A DNA stretch of 64,000 nucleotides. Source: Rikenellaceae bacterium. Its GTDB lineage: Bacteria; Bacteroidota; Bacteroidia; Bacteroidales; UBA932. The stretch lies in contig CAAGNP010000044.1 of NCBI GenBank assembly GCA_900771335.1, positions 9,579 through 73,578 on the forward strand, read 5' to 3'. Position numbers and translations under genes: made by a program. This document shows positions 18,130-27,938 of this stretch, piece by piece. How positions within the stretch are numbered: the stretch's first letter is position 1; every line of letters begins with the position of its first letter. The notes beneath the pieces were generated by a model. That model was not told the DNA's origin. It saw nothing but the letters and a program-made list of their open reading frames with translations, and searched no databases.

Positions 18130-18637
18130 ATTGGTTGTTGTTTTGATATCTATGATGCTGGCGCTCCCGATGATGGGGCAGCATCACAAAAAAGGGGATG
18201 ACAAATCCTTTAAGGCGAAGCTGGAGGCTACCAAGGTGGCATATTTTACAGAGAAGCTGAATCTCACACCAGAGGAGGCACAGGTTTTCTGGCCTGTATA
18301 CAATAAATGGTGGGGAGAGAAACAGGAGGCCTACAGGAAGGTTCGCGAATCTATGGACGCCATTGAGAAATTGGAGGCTAAAGGTGGTTATACCGATCCT
18401 CAGATGAAAAAGCTTATAAAGGAGTACTCTAAAAACCTGGCACTGGAATCGGAAATATTCGATATGTATATCGAGGAGTTCTACAAGATTCTCCCTACCG
18501 ATAAGGTGGCTAAGATTTTTATTGCAGAAAAAGGGTTCAGGAGTATGCTGACTCAAATGTGGAGAGAGAAAAAGCACGCAAGACATGAGAAGGCTCCCCA
18601 TGTGGATAGAGAGGATGCATCCAAAAAGGCGGAATAG
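18122..18637 (+). CDS. Spy/CpxP-like periplasmic helical protein
   Basis: The 171-residue product has a signal peptide ending MMGQ, then a charged, mostly helical body with [19 protein letters not shown], the spacing seen in Spy/CpxP-like and sigma-operon sensor proteins of Bacteroidota. It ends in a basic His/Lys-rich tail. Being third in the sigma-factor operon, it probably takes part in envelope-stress sensing or chaperoning. That is inference; no metal or substrate site can be named. Confidence 0.65.
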   Translation: MNRLVVVLISMMLALPMMGQHHKKGDDKSFKAKLEATKVAYFTEKLNLTPEEAQVFWPVYNKWWGEKQEAYRKVRESMDAIEKLEAKGGYTDPQMKKLIKEYSKNLALESEIFDMYIEEFYKILPTDKVAKIFIAEKGFRSMLTQMWREKKHARHEKAPHVDREDASKKAE

Positions 18638-18639
18638 AG

Positions 18640-19308
18640 ATGATTACAGCTACTGGTATAGAGAAGACCTTCGGGTCTCTCAAAGTTTTGAAGGGTATCG
18701 ATTTTCGTGCTGACGGTGCTCAGGTCGTATCTATTGTAGGTGCAAGCGGTGCAGGAAAATCGACCCTGCTGCAGATATTGGGTTCCTTGTCTGACCCTAC
18801 CGCGGGCAGTGTCATTATAGATGGGGTGGATATTTTCTCCCTCTCTTCGGATGAACTTGCAGATTTCAGGAATCGCAAGATAGGTTTTGTCTTCCAGTTC
18901 CACCATCTTCTCCCGGAGTTTACCGCTCTGGAAAATGTGATGATCCCTGCACTGATTGCGGGCAGCTCTGCGTCAAATGCCAGGGCCGAAGCCAAAAAGT
19001 TGCTGGCAGATATGGGGCTTGCCGAGAGGTTTGACCACAAACCATCGGAGCTCTCCGGTGGTGAGCAGCAGAGGGTGGCTATTGCGAGAGCTATCATCAA
19101 CAGACCGGCAGTCCTTTTTGCTGATGAGCCCTCGGGCAATCTGGACAGCAATACCAAGAAGGATATTCACCAGCTCTTCTTCGATCTTCGTGACAAATAT
19201 GGACTGACAGTGATAATTGTGACCCATGACAAGGATTTGGCGAAAATGTCAGATCGGATGATCGAGATGTCCGATGGTAAAATAGTCGATGGAGTACTTT
19301 CAGTTTAA
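18640..19308 (+). CDS. lolD: LolD-type ABC transporter ATP-binding protein
   Basis: The 222-residue ABC ATPase has Walker [10 protein letters not shown], the Q-loop [16 protein letters not shown], signature [14 protein letters not shown], Walker B AVLFADEP and switch His in VTHD. The Q-loop sequence and length match the LolD/MacB subfamily, which powers lipoprotein release from the inner membrane with LolC/E-type permeases. No permease is adjacent, so the partner is elsewhere. It starts 2 bases after the Spy-like gene and its 3' end overlaps trmN6 by 20 bases. Confidence 0.82.
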   Translation: MITATGIEKTFGSLKVLKGIDFRADGAQVVSIVGASGAGKSTLLQILGSLSDPTAGSVIIDGVDIFSLSSDELADFRNRKIGFVFQFHHLLPEFTALENVMIPALIAGSSASNARAEAKKLLADMGLAERFDHKPSELSGGEQQRVAIARAIINRPAVLFADEPSGNLDSNTKKDIHQLFFDLRDKYGLTVIIVTHDKDLAKMSDRMIEMSDGKIVDGVLSV

Positions 19309-20023
19309 GCAATTCAAAGTCAAGAATGTCGCCTCTGCGATGAAGCTCGGGACGGATAGCGTCCTCCTTGGAGCTTGGACCCCTTTGCATGGGGATGAGC
19401 GCAGGATTCTCGATGTGGGGACCGGTACGGGTGTTGTGGCGCTGATGATTGCGCAGCGTCTCCCCTCGTTGGACGGAGTCCGGATAGATGCGATTGATAT
19501 AGACCTCCCGTCTGTCGAAGAGGCATCTCACAATTTTGCCATCTCCCCCTGGAGCGGTGCCCTCAGGGCAATACATGTGCCGCTGCAGGATCTGGTTGCT
19601 CAGCCCTACGATCTGATTGTCTCTAATCCCCCCTATTTTGTCGATTCCCTCAAGGCCCCCTCTGCGAGGAGGAGCAATACCAGGCACTCAGATTCCCTTC
19701 CCCACAGCGACCTCATTGCATCAGCGTTTTCCCATTTGAAGCAAGGGGGAAGAATGGTGGTAATTCTCCCTAAAGATGAGGGGGAGGCATTCATTAGGGA
19801 TGCAGAGCTGTTCCATATAGGAAAATCCCTTCCGGTGAGGCTTAAGCTCAGCAGGCTGTGCAAGGTGAGCACCGTCTCCCGAAAACCACCCAAAAGATAC
19901 ATAATGGAGTTTGTTCTACTTTCCGTAAATGAGTCATCGGAGCCGCTGATGACCGAATCCATATCCATGAATGGGGATCAGGGGTATGTGGATTTGCTTT
20001 GTGATTATTTAATCACTTTGTAA
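19289..20023 (+). CDS. trmN6: tRNA1(Val) adenine-37 N6-methyltransferase (TrmN6/YfiC family)
   Basis: The 244-residue SAM-dependent methyltransferase opens with FQFKQFKV and [13 protein letters not shown], typical of YfiC. The SAM motif is [12 protein letters not shown], and the catalytic NPPYF motif of N6-adenine methylases is at about residue 113. It methylates A37 in tRNA-Val. The start codon lies inside the lolD 3' end, so translation is probably coupled. About 84 bases separate it from the TonB receptor gene, with no convincing promoter box. Confidence 0.88.
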   Translation: MEYFQFKQFKVKNVASAMKLGTDSVLLGAWTPLHGDERRILDVGTGTGVVALMIAQRLPSLDGVRIDAIDIDLPSVEEASHNFAISPWSGALRAIHVPLQDLVAQPYDLIVSNPPYFVDSLKAPSARRSNTRHSDSLPHSDLIASAFSHLKQGGRMVVILPKDEGEAFIRDAELFHIGKSLPVRLKLSRLCKVSTVSRKPPKRYIMEFVLLSVNESSEPLMTESISMNGDQGYVDLLCDYLITL

Positions 20024-20107
20024 TAGGATTTTGCGAGAATTTTATTATTTTCGCGCCGTGAAAAATTGGCTCCAAAATTCATAATTAACATATTTTATTA
20101 AAACACT

Positions 20108-23100
20108 ATGAAACAATCTATTAAGTGTCTTTTGATCGCTTTTGCGACAATGTTCGTAAGCGCAGTGACCTTTGCGCAGGTGACTACATCAGCTCTTAGT
20201 GGTCGCATCGTAGATGCCAATGGTGAAGCTGTGATCGGTGCTACAGTAGTAGCAACTCACGAGCCTTCTGGTACAGTTTACGGTGTCAGTGCCAACGCTG
20301 ATGGTCGTTATGCTATCCAAGGTATGCGTGCCGGTGGTCCTTACAAGGTAGAGATCTCTTGTATGGGTTATCAAACTATTACCTACACTGATGTAACCCT
20401 TCAGCTTGCTGAGGTTACCAGTATTAACGCACAGATGACTGATGACGCTGAAATGCTAAGCGCAGCTTCGGTTATTACTACTGCTACATCTAAATTTGCA
20501 GCTGAGAAAACAGGTTCTTCTGTAAACATCTCAAGCAAACAGATTACTGCACTTCCTACAGTAAGCAGAAGCATCACTGATGTTACCAGACTTTCTCCTT
20601 ATGGTGGTAACGGTATGAGCTTCGCTGGTTCTGACGGTCGTACCGCAAACTTCACTGTCGATGGTGCAAACTTCAACAACAACTTCGGTCTTAACGACGG
20701 TCTTCCTGGTGGTGGCAACCCTATCTCTATCGACGCTATCGAAGAGCTTCAGGTAGTAATCTCTCCTTATGATGTTCGTCAGACCAACTTCATCGGTGGT
20801 GGTGTGAACGCTGTTACCAAATCAGGTACAAACACCTTCAAAGGATCTGCTTACGTATATCACAGAAATGAAAATATGCGTGGTGATACAGTTGAGGGCG
20901 AACAGATTCCAGGTGCACGTGACACTGACAGAAATACCACTTACGGTATGACTCTTGGTGGTCCTATCATCAAAAACAAACTTTTCTTCTTCGTGAATGC
21001 TGAGTATTCAAGCGCACCTTCTGTAGCAGTTCCTTGGAGAGCTTCTGTAGACGGTAAAGGTGATGCAAACAAATACCTTTCTTATACCACTATCGCTGAT
21101 ATGGAGAGAGTATCTGCATTCGTAAAAGAGAAATACGGTTACGATACAGGTTCTTTCACTGAGTTCCCAGCTGACGAGTCAAACGTAAAAGTATTGGCAA
21201 GACTTGACTGGAACATCAACAATGACCACAAACTTGCTCTTCGTTACAACTATACCAACAATACTGGCTGGAATGGTCCTAACGCCTCTTCAATGGACGG
21301 TGGTACACGTTCTGCATATGCACGTACTTCATTGTACTCAATGGCTTTTGCAAACAACATGTACTCAATGAACAACCTTGTTCACTCTGCATCACTTGAT
21401 TTGAACAGCCGTTTGACAGACAACCTTTCAAACCAGTTCCTTGCTACATTCTCAAAACTTGATGACGTTCGTGGTACAAACTCAGATATGTTCCCTCATA
21501 TTGACATCCTTGACGGTACTGGTACTACTACCAACTACATGTCACTTGGTTATGAGTTGTTTACTTGGAACAACGCTGTTCACAACACCCACATCAGCAT
21601 CAAAGATGACCTTACTCTTTACTCAGGCAACAACAAATTCACCTTTGGTCTTAACTACGAATACCAAATGGCTGACAATGCATATATGAGAAATGGTACA
21701 GGTTACTATCGTTATGCAAGTGTTGATGATTTCATCAATGGCGCAGCTCCAGAGGTTGTATGTTTGACTTACGGTTATGCTGACGAGAATGGTGTTATCG
21801 ATCCTAACCCTGCAGCTCGTGTACAGTTCCACAAAGCTGGTCTTTACTTCCAGGATGAGTGGAATGCTACTGACAAATTCAAAGTGACAGCAGGTATTCG
21901 TATTGACGGTTTGTTCTTCGACAATCAGGACCTTATGACCAACAACGCTATCAAGGCTCTTAAATACTATGACAAAGATGGTAACGAAAGAAGCATTGAT
22001 ACAGGTGCTTGGCCAAAAGCTACCGTGACAACATCTCCAAGAATTGGTTTCTCTTGGGACGTAATGGGTGACAACAGCCTTAAAGTACGTGGTGGTACAG
22101 GTTTCTTCTCAGGTCGTCTTCCTCTTGTATTCTTCACCAATATGCCAACCAACTCAGGTATGGTTCAATACCAGGCTCAGCTTAACGCATCTAACCTTAA
22201 GAAACTTGGTATCGAAGGTGGTATGGACAACTTCAAAGGTGGTCTAGTAGTAGACGAGAACGGTAAAGCTACCATCGACGCGCTATTGAAGAAACTTCAC
22301 GCTATGGGTTATCCTAAAACTATCAACCCAGAAGATGGTGCAGTTCCTTCATCTATCTCTGCAGTGGATCCTAACTTCAAGATGCCTCAAGTATGGAAAA
22401 CTTCTGTAGCTATCGACTACGCTTTCCCTACTTCATTCCCTATGTCAATTTCTGCTGAGGGTATCTTCAACAAAACTATCAACGGTGTTACCATCTCTGA
22501 CTGGAGTATGATGCCAGTTGAGGGCTTTGCAAGACTTAACGGTGCTGACAACCGCCCTATGTACCCTTCAGACTTCAGAACCGGTACTAAAGCATTCGTT
22601 CTTGAGAACACTGATCAGGGTTACGGTTACTCAGCTAACGTAAGCATCAATATGCGTCCTGTAGAGGGTCTAAACTTCATGGCTGCATATACCCACACTG
22701 TATCTAAAGAGATTACAGGTATGCCTGGTTCGGCTGCTGAGTCAGCATTTACATATGTACCTACATCTAAAGGTCCTAACAATATTGAGCTTCACAACTC
22801 TCAATATGTTACTCCTGACCGTGTAATTGCATCACTTAGCCACGATGACAAATGTGGTAATCACTTCAACCTTGTTTACGAGGCATGGAGAGGTGGCTAC
22901 AACTACTCATACATGTTGGCAAACGACATGAACGGTGACGGTTACAACTACGATGCACTTTACATCCCTACCGATGCAGAGGTTGCAAACGGTGACTTCC
23001 GTTTCGTATCAGAGAAGGATAAAGAGAACTTCTTGGCATTCGTTAAGAATGACAAATACTTGAGCAAACATAGAGGTCAGTATGCTGAGGCTTACAGCGT

Positions 23101-23425
23101 ATACTCTCCATGGGTACACAGAGTGGACTTCGGTTACAAACATGACTTCAAAGTAAAAGCTGGTAACTCTACCAACACTCTTCAGCTAAGTGTAGACCTT
23201 AAGAACGTTCTTAACCTGTTCAACTCAAGCTGGGGCGTAAGCAAATATATGGATCCTAACATGGTTGAAGGCCGTATCCTTAAATTTGAGAAGGTAGACA
23301 AAGATGGTTATCCAACATTCTCTACTCCATCTGCAGTTCATGGTGGTACTCAAACATTCGTACCTTCTCACTCAGTGGGTCAATGCTGGTACGCTTCTGT
23401 AGGTATTAAGTATATGTTTAACTAA
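20108..23425 (+). CDS. Oar-like TonB-dependent receptor
   Basis: The 1105-residue outer-membrane protein has a signal peptide (VSAVTFAQ), then a carboxypeptidase-regulatory-like beta domain (about 25-115: LSGRIVDANGEAVIGATVVA). A plug follows (SISSKQI..ITDVTRLSP, GGVNAVTKSGTN) and then a large 22-strand barrel ending in SVGIKYMFN. The RTANFTVDGANFNNNFGL segment is characteristic of the Oar family rather than of SusC. There is no SusD gene. The paired downstream lipoprotein may be its partner. Codon use is strongly restricted (GGT, GCT, AAC, AAA), suggesting high expression. The substrate is unknown. Confidence 0.9.
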   Translation: MKQSIKCLLIAFATMFVSAVTFAQVTTSALSGRIVDANGEAVIGATVVATHEPSGTVYGVSANADGRYAIQGMRAGGPYKVEISCMGYQTITYTDVTLQLAEVTSINAQMTDDAEMLSAASVITTATSKFAAEKTGSSVNISSKQITALPTVSRSITDVTRLSPYGGNGMSFAGSDGRTANFTVDGANFNNNFGLNDGLPGGGNPISIDAIEELQVVISPYDVRQTNFIGGGVNAVTKSGTNTFKGSAYVYHRNENMRGDTVEGEQIPGARDTDRNTTYGMTLGGPIIKNKLFFFVNAEYSSAPSVAVPWRASVDGKGDANKYLSYTTIADMERVSAFVKEKYGYDTGSFTEFPADESNVKVLARLDWNINNDHKLALRYNYTNNTGWNGPNASSMDGGTRSAYARTSLYSMAFANNMYSMNNLVHSASLDLNSRLTDNLSNQFLATFSKLDDVRGTNSDMFPHIDILDGTGTTTNYMSLGYELFTWNNAVHNTHISIKDDLTLYSGNNKFTFGLNYEYQMADNAYMRNGTGYYRYASVDDFINGAAPEVVCLTYGYADENGVIDPNPAARVQFHKAGLYFQDEWNATDKFKVTAGIRIDGLFFDNQDLMTNNAIKALKYYDKDGNERSIDTGAWPKATVTTSPRIGFSWDVMGDNSLKVRGGTGFFSGRLPLVFFTNMPTNSGMVQYQAQLNASNLKKLGIEGGMDNFKGGLVVDENGKATIDALLKKLHAMGYPKTINPEDGAVPSSISAVDPNFKMPQVWKTSVAIDYAFPTSFPMSISAEGIFNKTINGVTISDWSMMPVEGFARLNGADNRPMYPSDFRTGTKAFVLENTDQGYGYSANVSINMRPVEGLNFMAAYTHTVSKEITGMPGSAAESAFTYVPTSKGPNNIELHNSQYVTPDRVIASLSHDDKCGNHFNLVYEAWRGGYNYSYMLANDMNGDGYNYDALYIPTDAEVANGDFRFVSEKDKENFLAFVKNDKYLSKHRGQYAEAYSVYSPWVHRVDFGYKHDFKVKAGNSTNTLQLSVDLKNVLNLFNSSWGVSKYMDPNMVEGRILKFEKVDKDGYPTFSTPSAVHGGTQTFVPSHSVGQCWYASVGIKYMFN

Positions 23426-23441
23426 TAAAACTTAGACAATT

Positions 23442-24977
23442 ATGAAATTAAGATATATATTTGGTATCATACTCTCTGCTGTACTTGCTTTCACCTCTTG
23501 TGACCAATCAAGTATTAAAGAGTCGTTTGATAACATTAAGCTTGACAAATCTTATGTAGCTATCGACATGGCCGGTACAGCTACTACTATTAACATCACT
23601 GCTACTGAGGCTTGGGCTTTTGATGAGACCAAAATTCCTGAGTGGCTTACTATATCTCCTAAAAGCGGTAATGCAGGTAATACTCCTGTTTCATTCTCTG
23701 CTACTGCTGCTGCTGACGGTCGTGATGTAGAGTTGACCATCACTGCAGGTAAAAACACTCAGTTTGTAAAAGTTTTGCAGGGTACCAAAGAGGTATCTCC
23801 AGCAACTTGTGCTGATGTTATTGCCGGTCCTGATGGAAAATCATACAAAGTAAAAGGTGTATGTACAAGCATCGCAAACACCCAATATGGTAACTGGTAT
23901 CTTAAAGATGATACAGGTGAGATCTACATCTATGGTACACTTGACAAAAAAGGTGCTACCAAAAACTTCTTGAGCCTTGGTCTTGAGGTAGGTGACGTAG
24001 TGGAAGTACAAGGTCCTAAAACCACTTACGGTACTACTGTTGAGCTTGTAGACGTAACTGTACTAAGCATCACCAAATCTCTTGTTAAAGTAGAAGCAGG
24101 TCCTAAGGATGTTCTACCTAAAGAGGGTGGTAACTTCGAAGTGAAACTTACTTACAAAGGTGAAGGTGTTCTTGTAAGCATTCCTGAGGCATCAAACTGG
24201 ATCAGCCTTGTATCTATGGATTACAAAGCAGGTACCCCTACCAAGATCAATCCTACTCCAGCTGACACAGTAATCGTTAAATTCAACGCAGATGAGAACA
24301 CTCTTGGTGACCGTTCAGGTTCTGTAATATTCGAGTCTAAGAGCGGTTCAAAAGGTTCGACTGTAGAGTATGCTATCTCTCAGAAAGGCTCTATCATCGA
24401 TGCTGACGCTAAGACTATCAACGAAGCAGAAGATGGCCAGACTCAGTACCGTCTAACCGGTTATATCTCTAAAGTAGCTAATACTACTTATGGTAATATC
24501 TATATTACAGATGCTACCGGTGAGGTATATGTATATGGTGTTCTTAACAATGGTAAGAGCAAAGAGTGGGCAAAACTTGGTATCAACGAAGGTGATATCG
24601 TGACTGTAGTTGGTCCTAAGACCTCATACAACGGTGCTCCTCAGATGAAGAACGTAGAGGTAGAGGCTTTTAAAGCTGTTAAAGATATCACTACTGCTGA
24701 ATTCCTTACAAAATCTGATGATGCAAACACTTACTACAGAATGACCGGTACTATCGAAGGTTTGAAAGATGGTGACCTATATGGTAACTTCAACATCGTT
24801 GATGCAACAGGTTCTGCATATGTTTATGGCCTTGTTTCAGGCTGGGGCGGTCCTAAGAAAATGTTCCAGGAGCTTGGTCTTAAGAATGGTGATAAAGTTA
24901 CTATCGTAGGTGTTAAAACTTCTTACAAAGGTTCACCTCAGGTAGGTAGCGCATTCTTCGTATCAAAAGCTGAGTAA
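23442..24977 (+). CDS. BACON plus triple OB-fold-like lipoprotein
   Basis: The 511-residue product has a lipoprotein signal (LAFTSC, Cys20), a BACON domain (about 30-115, ending FVKVLQGTKE), a first OB-fold-like unit, a second beta-sandwich (about 225-325, ending YAISQKGS), and two more OB-fold-like units. Each OB unit carries YGN.Y..D.TG..Y.YG and G..V.V.GPKT.Y. It lies 16 bases after the TonB receptor gene, shares its restricted codon use, and is a good candidate for a surface partner of that receptor in place of SusD. Ligand is unknown. Confidence 0.8.
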   Translation: MKLRYIFGIILSAVLAFTSCDQSSIKESFDNIKLDKSYVAIDMAGTATTINITATEAWAFDETKIPEWLTISPKSGNAGNTPVSFSATAAADGRDVELTITAGKNTQFVKVLQGTKEVSPATCADVIAGPDGKSYKVKGVCTSIANTQYGNWYLKDDTGEIYIYGTLDKKGATKNFLSLGLEVGDVVEVQGPKTTYGTTVELVDVTVLSITKSLVKVEAGPKDVLPKEGGNFEVKLTYKGEGVLVSIPEASNWISLVSMDYKAGTPTKINPTPADTVIVKFNADENTLGDRSGSVIFESKSGSKGSTVEYAISQKGSIIDADAKTINEAEDGQTQYRLTGYISKVANTTYGNIYITDATGEVYVYGVLNNGKSKEWAKLGINEGDIVTVVGPKTSYNGAPQMKNVEVEAFKAVKDITTAEFLTKSDDANTYYRMTGTIEGLKDGDLYGNFNIVDATGSAYVYGLVSGWGGPKKMFQELGLKNGDKVTIVGVKTSYKGSPQVGSAFFVSKAE

Positions 24978-25012
24978 TCATAAAGATCTCAGTCAATATA
25001 CATAATTAAATT

Positions 25013-25045
25013 TCGGGCGGTCTATTCAGATCGCCCGATTTTTTT
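25013..25045 (+). terminator. intrinsic terminator of the receptor operon
   Basis: TCGGGCG and CGCCCGA pair around a 12-base loop and are followed by seven T residues. Confidence 0.85.
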
Positions 25046-25150
25046 ATCCACTCTCCTACATTTTCCCCTCCCCTATAATGAAATAGAGCCTCTGTACCTC
25101 ATCGATATGCTTGAGTCAGTAACAGCTTGATTCATAGCTCTTTCCTGTAA

Positions 25151-25179
25151 TTAAGGGTGGGAAATTTTCCCACCCTTAA
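25151..25179. repeat. 29-bp perfect palindrome
   Basis: Arms TTAAGGGTGGGAAA and TTTCCCACCCTTAA surround a single T. There is no T-run after it on either strand beyond the arms, so it looks more like a protein-binding or cruciform site than a standard terminator. Confidence 0.5.
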
Positions 25180-25351
25180 GTGTAGTAAGGTGCTGAGTGT
25201 CAATAAGATGCTGACGCAATATTTCGTAGCGTCTCTTATAGGACGGTGTAGCACGTCAATGGGTAGATCTTAGATATGCTAAGGGGTGCCATTAGCTCTG
25301 ATGCAATGTAAGTGAAGGTGCTTGTTGTGAACAATGTTGTAAATAGGGTAC

Positions 25352-25384
25352 AAAAAAATCGCCCGGCGGTAGAGCCGGGCGATT
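25352..25384 (-). terminator. intrinsic terminator of the OmpA-like gene
   Basis: On the minus strand AATCGCCCGGC pairs with GCCGGGCGATT around a 6-base loop and is followed by T residues. Confidence 0.85.
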
Positions 25385-25414
25385 GTAATATGTGAATGAT
25401 AAATTGTTTACAAA

Positions 25415-27067
25415 TTATTTAACTTTTGCAAACTCGATATCTTTCTCAGCACGTTTAGCAAGTTTCTCATCTTTCTTTGCAACTTCTAGAGCAGCTTTAG
25501 CAGCGTCAACTTTACCTTGACGAGCAGCTACGATAGCTTTAAGATAAGCTTTGCAAGGGCATTTTGCATCTTTTACGATAGCTTCTGCAGCAGAAAGATT
25601 ACCGGTAAGGATGTTTACAAGAGCTTCATTGTAGCAACCTTCGCCAGCAAGTTTAGCTTTAGCGTCAGCGTATTTACCGTTTACTACGTCTACAACTGCA
25701 AGGTTGTATTTAGACTCTTTAAGGTTAGATTTATTGAAAGCAGCTACAGCAGCTTGGTCATCACCTTTGCGAAGAGCAACAACACCTAGAGTATTATAGT
25801 AGTAAGAATCTTTGTTAGCTACTTTAGCAAGAGCGTTAGAAGCCTCAGCGTTTTTACCCATTTTAAGAAGGGTAACAGCTAGGTTAACGTTAGCGCGGTC
25901 GCTGTTGAATTTGTTAGCAGCTTGAGTGTAAACTTTAACTTTAGTGTCGTTCTCTTTAACTAGAGTAGCAGCGTGTAGAAGAGCCTCTTCGTCAAGAATC
26001 TCGATGTTCTCGTTTACAAGAGCAACAAGTTCTTCGTCAGTGTAGTTTTTGAACTCGATGTTAGCGATGAAGCGAGCGCGACGTAGTTGAGGAAGGATCT
26101 CTTTAGCAAGGATAGTGAATACTTGTGACATATTCTTGATCTCTCTCTCGCGAACGATAGGATCGCTGTACATCTCAAGAACGCGAAGGATAAGGTCTTT
26201 GTCAGCGATGTTAGAGTTTCTAACTAGCTCTTTGAAACCATCCCAGTCCTCAGAGATAGATACGCTGTTAACAGTAGTCTCAATACCTACTTTCTTAGTG
26301 TTGATCTTAGAGTTGAATGCTTTGGTTGCTGATTCAGCACGTTTGCCAGAAAGTTTAGTGTTAAGATCCTCTTTTCCATCTGGAGAAGCGTAAGCGATGA
26401 TGTCAGTACCAACGATCTCTCTTCTTTCGTCAGCTTTCACGTTTTTAAGGAACTCTTGGAAAGCTTTAACTTCGTCAGATTTTAGCTGAGCAGGACGAAC
26501 AGTTGAACTGTTGATTAGGTAAAGGATTTGAGCCTCACCGGTCTCAGGGATGATAGCTTGGTATGCATCTGGAGCATAAGCAAGAGCACCGTCTCTCTTA
26601 ACAAGTTTGTAAGTGGTGTTAGCACCGTCAGCTACTTTGTATGGAGATGGATAAGGGGTAGTTTGATCTTTGTAGATGATGTTCATTCTCAACTCAAGGT
26701 GAGATTTCTCCATACCTGGTTTGTAGTCAAACTTAAGATCTTTAGTTACAGTTGCACCAGTCTCAGGAACTACAGTGTAGTTCATAGTCACGTCTTGACC
26801 TTGAAGCATAACTGGCTCAAGAGCAGACTCACCACCTTCATAAACCAATACAGGGGTTACCTCTACGACAGCTTTTGGATGGAAATAGTCAGCAGGGATA
26901 ACTACAGAAACTTTAGCGTCGATTTTGTCTGCAACTACCTCTAGAACTTGAGGATCGCAGTTAACAGATACAAGCTCTGCTTGTTCAGCCATTTTTGCAG
27001 GATTACTACATGAAGCAATAACCATAGCTGCAAAGGCTAGCGATGTTAGTTTTTGGAAAATTTTCAT
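25415..27067 (-). CDS. OmpA/TPR-type lipoprotein, probably abundant
   Basis: The 550-residue product has a lipoprotein signal (MVIASC, Cys20). Residues about 30-130 form a beta-rich domain (PAD.FHPKA..EVTPVL). Residues about 160-255 hold an OmpA-like core (IIAYASPDGKEDLNTKLSGKRAESATKAF) that may bind peptidoglycan. The rest is Ala/Lys-rich helical repeat resembling TPRs. Codon use is as restricted as in the TonB receptor operon. It is probably an abundant envelope protein linking outer membrane and cell wall; that role is inferred. Confidence 0.75.
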   Translation of the reverse strand: MKIFQKLTSLAFAAMVIASCSNPAKMAEQAELVSVNCDPQVLEVVADKIDAKVSVVIPADYFHPKAVVEVTPVLVYEGGESALEPVMLQGQDVTMNYTVVPETGATVTKDLKFDYKPGMEKSHLELRMNIIYKDQTTPYPSPYKVADGANTTYKLVKRDGALAYAPDAYQAIIPETGEAQILYLINSSTVRPAQLKSDEVKAFQEFLKNVKADERREIVGTDIIAYASPDGKEDLNTKLSGKRAESATKAFNSKINTKKVGIETTVNSVSISEDWDGFKELVRNSNIADKDLILRVLEMYSDPIVREREIKNMSQVFTILAKEILPQLRRARFIANIEFKNYTDEELVALVNENIEILDEEALLHAATLVKENDTKVKVYTQAANKFNSDRANVNLAVTLLKMGKNAEASNALAKVANKDSYYYNTLGVVALRKGDDQAAVAAFNKSNLKESKYNLAVVDVVNGKYADAKAKLAGEGCYNEALVNILTGNLSAAEAIVKDAKCPCKAYLKAIVAARQGKVDAAKAALEVAKKDEKLAKRAEKDIEFAKVK

Positions 27068-27128
27068 TTTGAATTCAATTTTTATTGTATTAATACTTAA
27101 ATATTCAATTTTTGCCTACATATGTAGA

Positions 27129-27902
27129 TTAATCGCAAAGATACAAATCTTTTTCAATGTATCTAACAATTTTTGCTAAATCTTCGGGAGTATCCACTGC
27201 AAATGTCGTGCTAGTGGTCTCTATCACTTTGATTTTTAGTCCATTTTCCACCCATCTGAGCTGTTCCAGACTCTCACATCTCTCCAGTGTAGAGCGCTCC
27301 ATAGAGCATATTTTTTCCAGTGTTTCGGGCTTATAGGCGTATAGTCCAATGTGCTTGTAATAAGCGTGTTTGGTGTGCCACTCCTCTTGTGGTACCTCCC
27401 TTAGATAGGGGATAGTACTTCTACTGAAATATAACGCATACCCATCCTTGTCCATAATAACTTTTGGGGTGTTGGGATTGAAGAGCTCTTCAGGTGAATC
27501 TATCCTCTTGGCCATTGTCCCCAAATAGACCTCTGAGTCCCCCTCAAAGGCCTTTTCCAGACTTTTCAGCTGCTCCGGATCAATCAGTGGCTCGTCGCCC
27601 TGGATATTCATCACTATGTCGACCTTTCTGTCGGGGAAAAGTCCGGCATATCTGGTGTATGCTTCAAAGCATCTGTCTGTCCCGCTCTGGTGGTGTGAGG
27701 AGGTCATTATGGCCACTCCGCCGAAGCTCTCTACCTCTGCTACGATTCTAAGGTCATCAGTGGCCACGCATACATCTTCAAACGCTTTTTTTGCCTGCTC
27801 ATATACCCTTCTGACCATACTTTTGCCGGCGATATCAGCCAATGGTTTGCCGGGGAATCTCGATGATCCATATCTTGATGGAATTATTGCAAGTGTTCTC
27901 AT
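27129..27902 (-). CDS. kdsB: 3-deoxy-manno-octulosonate cytidylyltransferase (CMP-KDO synthetase)
   Basis: The 257-residue nucleotidyltransferase has IIPSRYGSSRFPGKPLADI at the N-terminus, VATDD, NIQGDEPLI and YFSRSTIPYLRE, all KdsB landmarks, and a late FAVDTPEDL. It activates KDO with CTP for lipid A-core synthesis, so the organism makes LPS or lipooligosaccharide. The promoter -7 box ends only 4 bases before the ATG. It is divergent from the sigma-54 regulator operon, which includes lptE. Confidence 0.95.
   Translation of the reverse strand: MRTLAIIPSRYGSSRFPGKPLADIAGKSMVRRVYEQAKKAFEDVCVATDDLRIVAEVESFGGVAIMTSSHHQSGTDRCFEAYTRYAGLFPDRKVDIVMNIQGDEPLIDPEQLKSLEKAFEGDSEVYLGTMAKRIDSPEELFNPNTPKVIMDKDGYALYFSRSTIPYLREVPQEEWHTKHAYYKHIGLYAYKPETLEKICSMERSTLERCESLEQLRWVENGLKIKVIETTSTTFAVDTPEDLAKIVRYIEKDLYLCD
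27136..27143 (-). promoter_or_regulatory. -7 box of the OmpA-like gene (TATCTTTG)
   Basis: TATCTTTG on the minus strand lies within the last codons of kdsB and ends 68 bases before the ATG at 27067, giving this gene its own promoter and a leader of about 65 bases. Confidence 0.6.
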
Positions 27903-27906
27903 ACTA

Positions 27907-27914
27907 CAAATTTA
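27907..27914 (-). promoter_or_regulatory. kdsB promoter -7 box (TAAATTTG)
   Basis: Perfect TAnnTTTG on the minus strand, 4 bases before the kdsB ATG. Transcription would start at or next to the start codon. Confidence 0.65.
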
Positions 27915-27924
27915 GAAAATTTTT

Positions 27925-27932
27925 TAACTTTG
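27925..27932 (+). promoter_or_regulatory. -7 box of the sigma-54 regulator operon (TAACTTTG)
   Basis: Perfect TAnnTTTG, 6 bases before the ATG at 27939 and back to back with the kdsB promoter 10 bases away. Confidence 0.65.
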
Positions 27933-27938
27933 CGGATT

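Larger units (their letters stand above)
24978..25414. other. 437-bp intergenic region
   Basis: It holds the terminator of the receptor operon, a 29-base palindrome, and the terminator of the convergent OmpA-like gene. Between about 25180 and 25350 no reading frame, RNA fold or promoter box was recognised. Confidence 0.6.

Noticed and set aside
20108..24977. Polysaccharide utilisation locus
   Set aside because: There is no SusD gene, no glycoside hydrolase and no hybrid regulator; the receptor matches the Oar type.
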